DNA of 64,000 bases from Phytopythium helicoides. Taxonomy: Eukaryota; Oomycota; Peronosporomycetes; Pythiales; Pythiaceae. Every line of letters starts with the position of its first letter. Within the stretch, counting starts at the first letter, position 1. Location: contig JANFNE010000013.1 in assembly GCA_024867545.1 (NCBI GenBank), positions 1,054,001-1,118,000 of the forward strand. The letters run 5' to 3'. The notes beneath the pieces were generated by a model that saw only the letters and a program-made list of their open reading frames with translations, did no database searches and was not told the origin of the DNA. Both the position numbers and the translations under genes were made by a program. Below are positions 60,614 to 64,000 of the stretch, piece after piece.

Positions 60614-61391
60614 CTAGAGGAGGACCTGTAGCTCTGAAGCGCCCGTCTCGTGCACGTATTGTTGTAAAAGGACGGGTACATCCGCCGCGATCGAAGCGAA
60701 AGGCTCCCATGAGTTCTCAACCTCTTCAAGCCCACGCCACGCAACGAGCAGTTGCCACTCCTGTGCTGTTGCACCGAAGCGATGCTCCACGATAGCGCGA
60801 ACTGCCAAAACGATCCCCTGGTTGGCGATGTGCTGGCGGAGCTCGCTGGTTACTTCAAGATCTGAGTCGCAATAATGCTTCAAACGCGAATCATGCGCCT
60901 CGTACTGTTCACCAGTAAGCAAGTGTTCAACCATGAACGAATGTGACTGCGCCTGGGTCACACGGAACGGTCCGACCCAGCGGACCAAAAGTTTACCGCC
61001 TCGCATGCGTGTGTCCACGCGCGACCACAGCACGAAGTCGCCAATGGTGAAGTCGGAAATCCTGCCTTTCGAAAGCGCCATTTCGTACGCGCGGCGTTGC
61101 TCCTTGTGGTCGATCACGTCCTGGTGCATGTCTCGTAAATGTGCTCTTTAGGTTGTCTAGTTGCGGGGCTGCTGACTCAAGGCCCAGCTGAACCAAGTGT
61201 GTCGTAGAACCCGCTGGGACGGTCACGGTATCCAAAAATGATGGCGCTGGTAGCGCTGTGAAGAGCTCGATTGGAGCCTTCCCGCAGAGGGAGGCTACCC
61301 CCGAGCGATTAAGATTGGCCTGAATCATGGGGAGCAAGTACGCCCAGTTGCGCGCGTCCAGGTTGAGTTCCATCAGCATAACACGGAGCAC
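60614..61391 (-). pseudogene. Retroelement integrase C-terminus and chromodomain, frameshifted
   Basis: Two overlapping frames (61391-60993 and 61129-60614) hold consecutive parts of one protein. The first has integrase-core C-terminal text (NWAYLLPMIQANLNRS), the second the C-terminal domain (FTIGDFVLWSRVD, LLVRWVGPFRV) and a chromodomain-like end (VEHRFGATAQEWQLLVAWRG, then NSWEP). A frameshift between about 61000 and 61130 breaks it. Confidence 0.82.
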
Positions 61392-62182
61392 TTGGAGAAT
61401 GTCTCGATTAACGCGCTATACCGTCCCGTCGATCCAGGGGGTGTAGACGGGAACGAATTAGTGGAAGGCCTTGAGGCGCTCGGCCAGCAACGTCATGAAC
61501 TCGGCCTTAAAATGCGTACCGTTGCCGGGAACCCTCATTTTGGGCAGTCCGAAACGCTTGTACCAGTCCAGGATGGCTTCAGCTGCTGTCGCACTGTTCG
61601 CAGAATCCGCCGCTACAAGCTCGCAGTAGCGCGTTAACTCGTCCTTCAGTACGAGTACGTAGCGAGCCTGGCCATAGGATGCTCCCAGTTCCAGGTAGTC
61701 AAGGTGCAGGCACTCATTGCGCTGCGTCGCCGTAGTTGTACAACCCCATTGTCATTGAATAAGCCTATTGCCTTTGATATGCTTGCACAAGAGGCATTCC
61801 CGTAGAAAACGTGCTACCAGGGGCTTGGGATTCTTGATCGTGAAACGCTCACCCAGAGATGCCAGCATGACGTCCGTGCCTCGGTGACCTTGAGGCCCAC
61901 AGTGTGTCACCGCTAGCAATCTCTGGAGTAGATCTCGTCCTTGTCGGAGAATCTACACTTTGCCGCCCACGCGCACAAGGCCATCGTTACCGGCTGGTGC
62001 ATCCGCGCTGTGGCGGCGTTGCTCGAGTTTAATGGTGGCCTCGGAGGGCCAGTTGAACGCAGGGGCCTGAAGCGGTCTGTTGGTGCCGTCGTCCCATCGA
62101 CGGCGCGCGAGCGACGAGGCAAGCGCTGCCTGATGGCTCGACACGTGTCGATGAAGTTAGAGTAGCGATTCCGAGCACACAA
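61392..62182 (-). pseudogene. Retroelement integrase core, disrupted
   Basis: Short frames on the minus strand carry integrase-like text such as ECLHLDYLELGAS and GQARYVLVLKDELTRY (about 61620-61715), which includes the first catalytic Asp. Stops and shifts separate it from the neighbouring domains. The zinc-binding part is not clearly readable. Confidence 0.7.
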
Positions 62183-63122
62183 TCAATATTTGCCCCTTTC
62201 CAACAAGGCTTCCTCCCCCTTTTCTTACCCGGTCAGAGGATCGACACTGTCTGTGCACTACGGGTGGACACGCGCTTGATAGCAGCATGTCGTCGCGAGC
62301 GTGGACGACGACTTCGCCCCAGCGGGACACCACATCTGCCCAGACATTGTCGTCGCCTTTAGTATGCTCAATAACATACCGGACGCCGATGATTTGGAGT
62401 GCACAGCGTTGTAGTTTGCCTCGAAGGTGAGGCTTGACCTCCTTGCCTGGAGCACAGATGTGGACCAAGTTTGCGTGGTCACGGAATATCTTGATCCCTT
62501 TCTCTCGCTCAAACAAGTAGCGCAGGTCGCTTCATGCTCTCACTACCGGGTATGTCTCCTTCTCTGTGACTAACCAATTGCATTGCGCACCCTTGAACAA
62601 ACCGCCCTGGCACACCAGCAGCTCGTGCGCTTCGCCTGCCACGGCGACATCGGCGAGCCAGTCGCGAACTTACGTAACAACCACAGCCCATCCTTGGTCG
62701 CTGGCGTCCGTGACCACGCAGACGTCGGCTGCGGGAGCGGCGAAGAACTGCTTGGACGACGTATGGATCAGATCCAGCGCCGTCTGAAAACTTGCGGCCT
62801 CATCGGACAGCCAATCGAGATCTACACCGGCTAGTTGGCTTTTCCGGCGACCACGCTTAGCCATTACGGCTTCTAGTTTTCTGATCAATGGCACGATGAC
62901 GCGGGAGAAATCAACGATCTTCTCCCTTAGCCGGTTGGCTGCACACAGGAACTGTTGCAGAGCAGCAACAGTAGACGGAAGCTTCATTCTCGTCAGCGCA
63001 TCGATGCGGTTTGGCGAGTGCGTTACCCCCTCGCCGTCAAAAATTCGTCCGCACCATTCAACTCTACTTGAAAACATGCTGCACTTGTTGGCGTTGAGTT
63101 TGAGTCTGCGCGCACGCAGCAC
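62157..63122 (-). pseudogene. Retroelement connection and RNase H region, disrupted
   Basis: Frame 63122-62670 carries the end of the reverse transcriptase (LKLNANKCSMFSSRVEWCGR) and the beginning of RNase H (VCVVTDASDQGWAVVVT, with the first catalytic Asp). Frame 62516-62157 carries the end of RNase H (IFRDHANLVHI, KGDDNVWADVVSRW). A break near 62500-62670 separates the two. Confidence 0.82.
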
Positions 63123-64000
63123 CTAAAACAGACAACGGAGCTGATGGAGGAACTCCGGAGCACCGATGGCATACAGCAGAAGTTCGTCTATCCAGACTAA
63201 CAGGTTGCGGTACAGCATGTTCTCGAAACACTTGTGCATCTATAGTTGAAAATGCACCGCCGAGTCACTTGCCCCTTGAGGTACCCTCGTCGGAGTGAAA
63301 ACCCCGTCTTCTGTGATGAGCTGAACAACTCCTGGCTTGAAGGCGCCAGCGGGAGCTGCCAAACTCCTTTAATGAGGTCGAACTTGCCAAATCCGTAGGA
63401 GCCCTGAACCTTTTTCGATACTGTGGCGAGGTTCGGCGGGGATCCGGCAATCGGGACCGTCATACGATTCTCGAGCCTATAGTCGATGGTAATATTGTAC
63501 TCGTCACTGTGTTTCTTGCGGATCGGCAGAGCTGCGCACGCCCAGCGACTGGGATTATTGCGTCGCATGAGAATATATAGCTCCAATTCTTTCACATAGC
63601 TGTGGAGGAACTCACCTTGCCTCTCCGCGTACTTGCGGACGCCTGCTCGGAACGAGACCACATTCGGCACTAGCTTTACTTCCATGCGATCGACGTCAGC
63701 GGGATGATCTGCTCCAATGCACACACGCCACACATCTTTGAACTCATGCACGAGTGCGCGAAGCTCGCCGACGAGATCGGGCTCGAAACTTACATAGATT
63801 GCGTCGCACGGACGGTTTGAGGAAAGTCATACGGTGGTTTTCTGACGCAAGCGCCATCCAACCCTCCAGCACCAGTTCAAAGGGTCGCGCAAGATTCCTG
63901 TAACGACCCAACCATTTGTGCACGCGATCAGGCTCCTTTCAAGATTCGCTTCCGACAGACCAAGTTCAAGACGTTCTCGAAGCTCAACGCTTGACTCACT
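63123..64000 (-). pseudogene. Retroelement reverse transcriptase, disrupted
   Basis: Frame 63751-63197 has the fingers and palm (WACAALPIRKKHSDEYN, DYRLENRMTVPI, FGKFDLIKGVWQLPLA). A frameshift near 63240 moves the palm to another frame, where the active-site box reads WIDELLLYA (63183-63188 encode Asp-Glu) instead of the usual two Asp. A TAG follows near 63123. The element continues past 63751 without a clear frame. Confidence 0.82.

Larger units (their letters stand above)
60614..64000 (-). mobile_element. Decayed Ty3/gypsy-type retrotransposon (chromovirus), truncated by window edge
   Basis: On the minus strand the pol order is reverse transcriptase, RNase H, integrase, then integrase C-terminus with a chromodomain-like end. 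This order and the chromodomain identify a Ty3/gypsy chromovirus. The reading frame is broken several times: a frameshift near 63240, an in-frame TAG near 63123, further breaks near 62670 and 62500, and others in the integrase. No long terminal repeats, gag or protease were seen; these would lie beyond 64000 or in 60089-60613. The element is almost certainly inactive. Confidence 0.88.

Overview
The window looks like nuclear DNA of an oomycete, most likely Phytophthora or a close relative. The signs are compact GC-rich genes, short GT-AG introns (59-80 nt where they can be fixed by reading frame and homology), a START-FYVE fusion protein, and promoter sequences matching the oomycete initiator plus flanking element (consensus GCTCATTYYNCAWTTT; 14 of 16 positions in front of both sugar-transporter copies). 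No rRNA, tRNA, CRISPR or bacterial-style operon was seen. Species assignment is inference.

Layout. 1-8371: two minus-strand ABCC (MRP-type) transporters, the first cut by the window edge. 8693-16313: an Integrator subunit 7 homologue with three introns, then an intronless START-FYVE protein. 16403-28066: an 11.7 kb uninterrupted VPS13 gene on the minus strand whose start codon overlaps that of a small divergent TIG-like gene. 29215-32589: a polyglutamine Myb/SANT-like protein head-to-head with a ZRSR/U2AF35-related splicing factor. 32930-41838: two more ABCC transporters on the plus strand. 42338-51009: a dense housekeeping block holding a La-motif protein, a DTW-domain tRNA modifier, ribosomal protein uS3, a five-repeat Myb, REV1 and GTP cyclohydrolase I, largely in divergent or convergent pairs. 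51220-54330: a large EF-hand-repeat protein. 54791-59634: two almost identical MFS sugar transporters in an inverted duplication. 60614-64000: a decayed Ty3/gypsy-type chromovirus retrotransposon on the minus strand, running off the right edge.

Two recombination stories stand out. First, ABCC copies 1 and 4 form a gap-free inverted repeat more than 3 kb long and about 34 kb apart. Copies 2, 3 and 4 also share an almost identical 630-bp stretch covering nearly all of NBD2, while the sequence on either side has diverged; this points to gene conversion of the ATPase cassette. Copy 1 leaves the window before that region. Second, a segment of about 2.1 kb (the first two codons of the EF-hand gene, the sugar transporter and its promoter) was duplicated in inverted orientation, leaving a 1.57 kb spacer.

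The single-copy genes work in unrelated processes: RNA processing (Integrator, ZRSR, La motif, DTW), translation (uS3), translesion synthesis (REV1), lipid transfer and membrane identity (VPS13, START-FYVE), and pterin synthesis (GTP cyclohydrolase I). The window reads as an ordinary gene-dense core segment interrupted by two expanding transporter families. I found no clearly new biological system; the homogenised NBD2 cassette is the closest thing to one.
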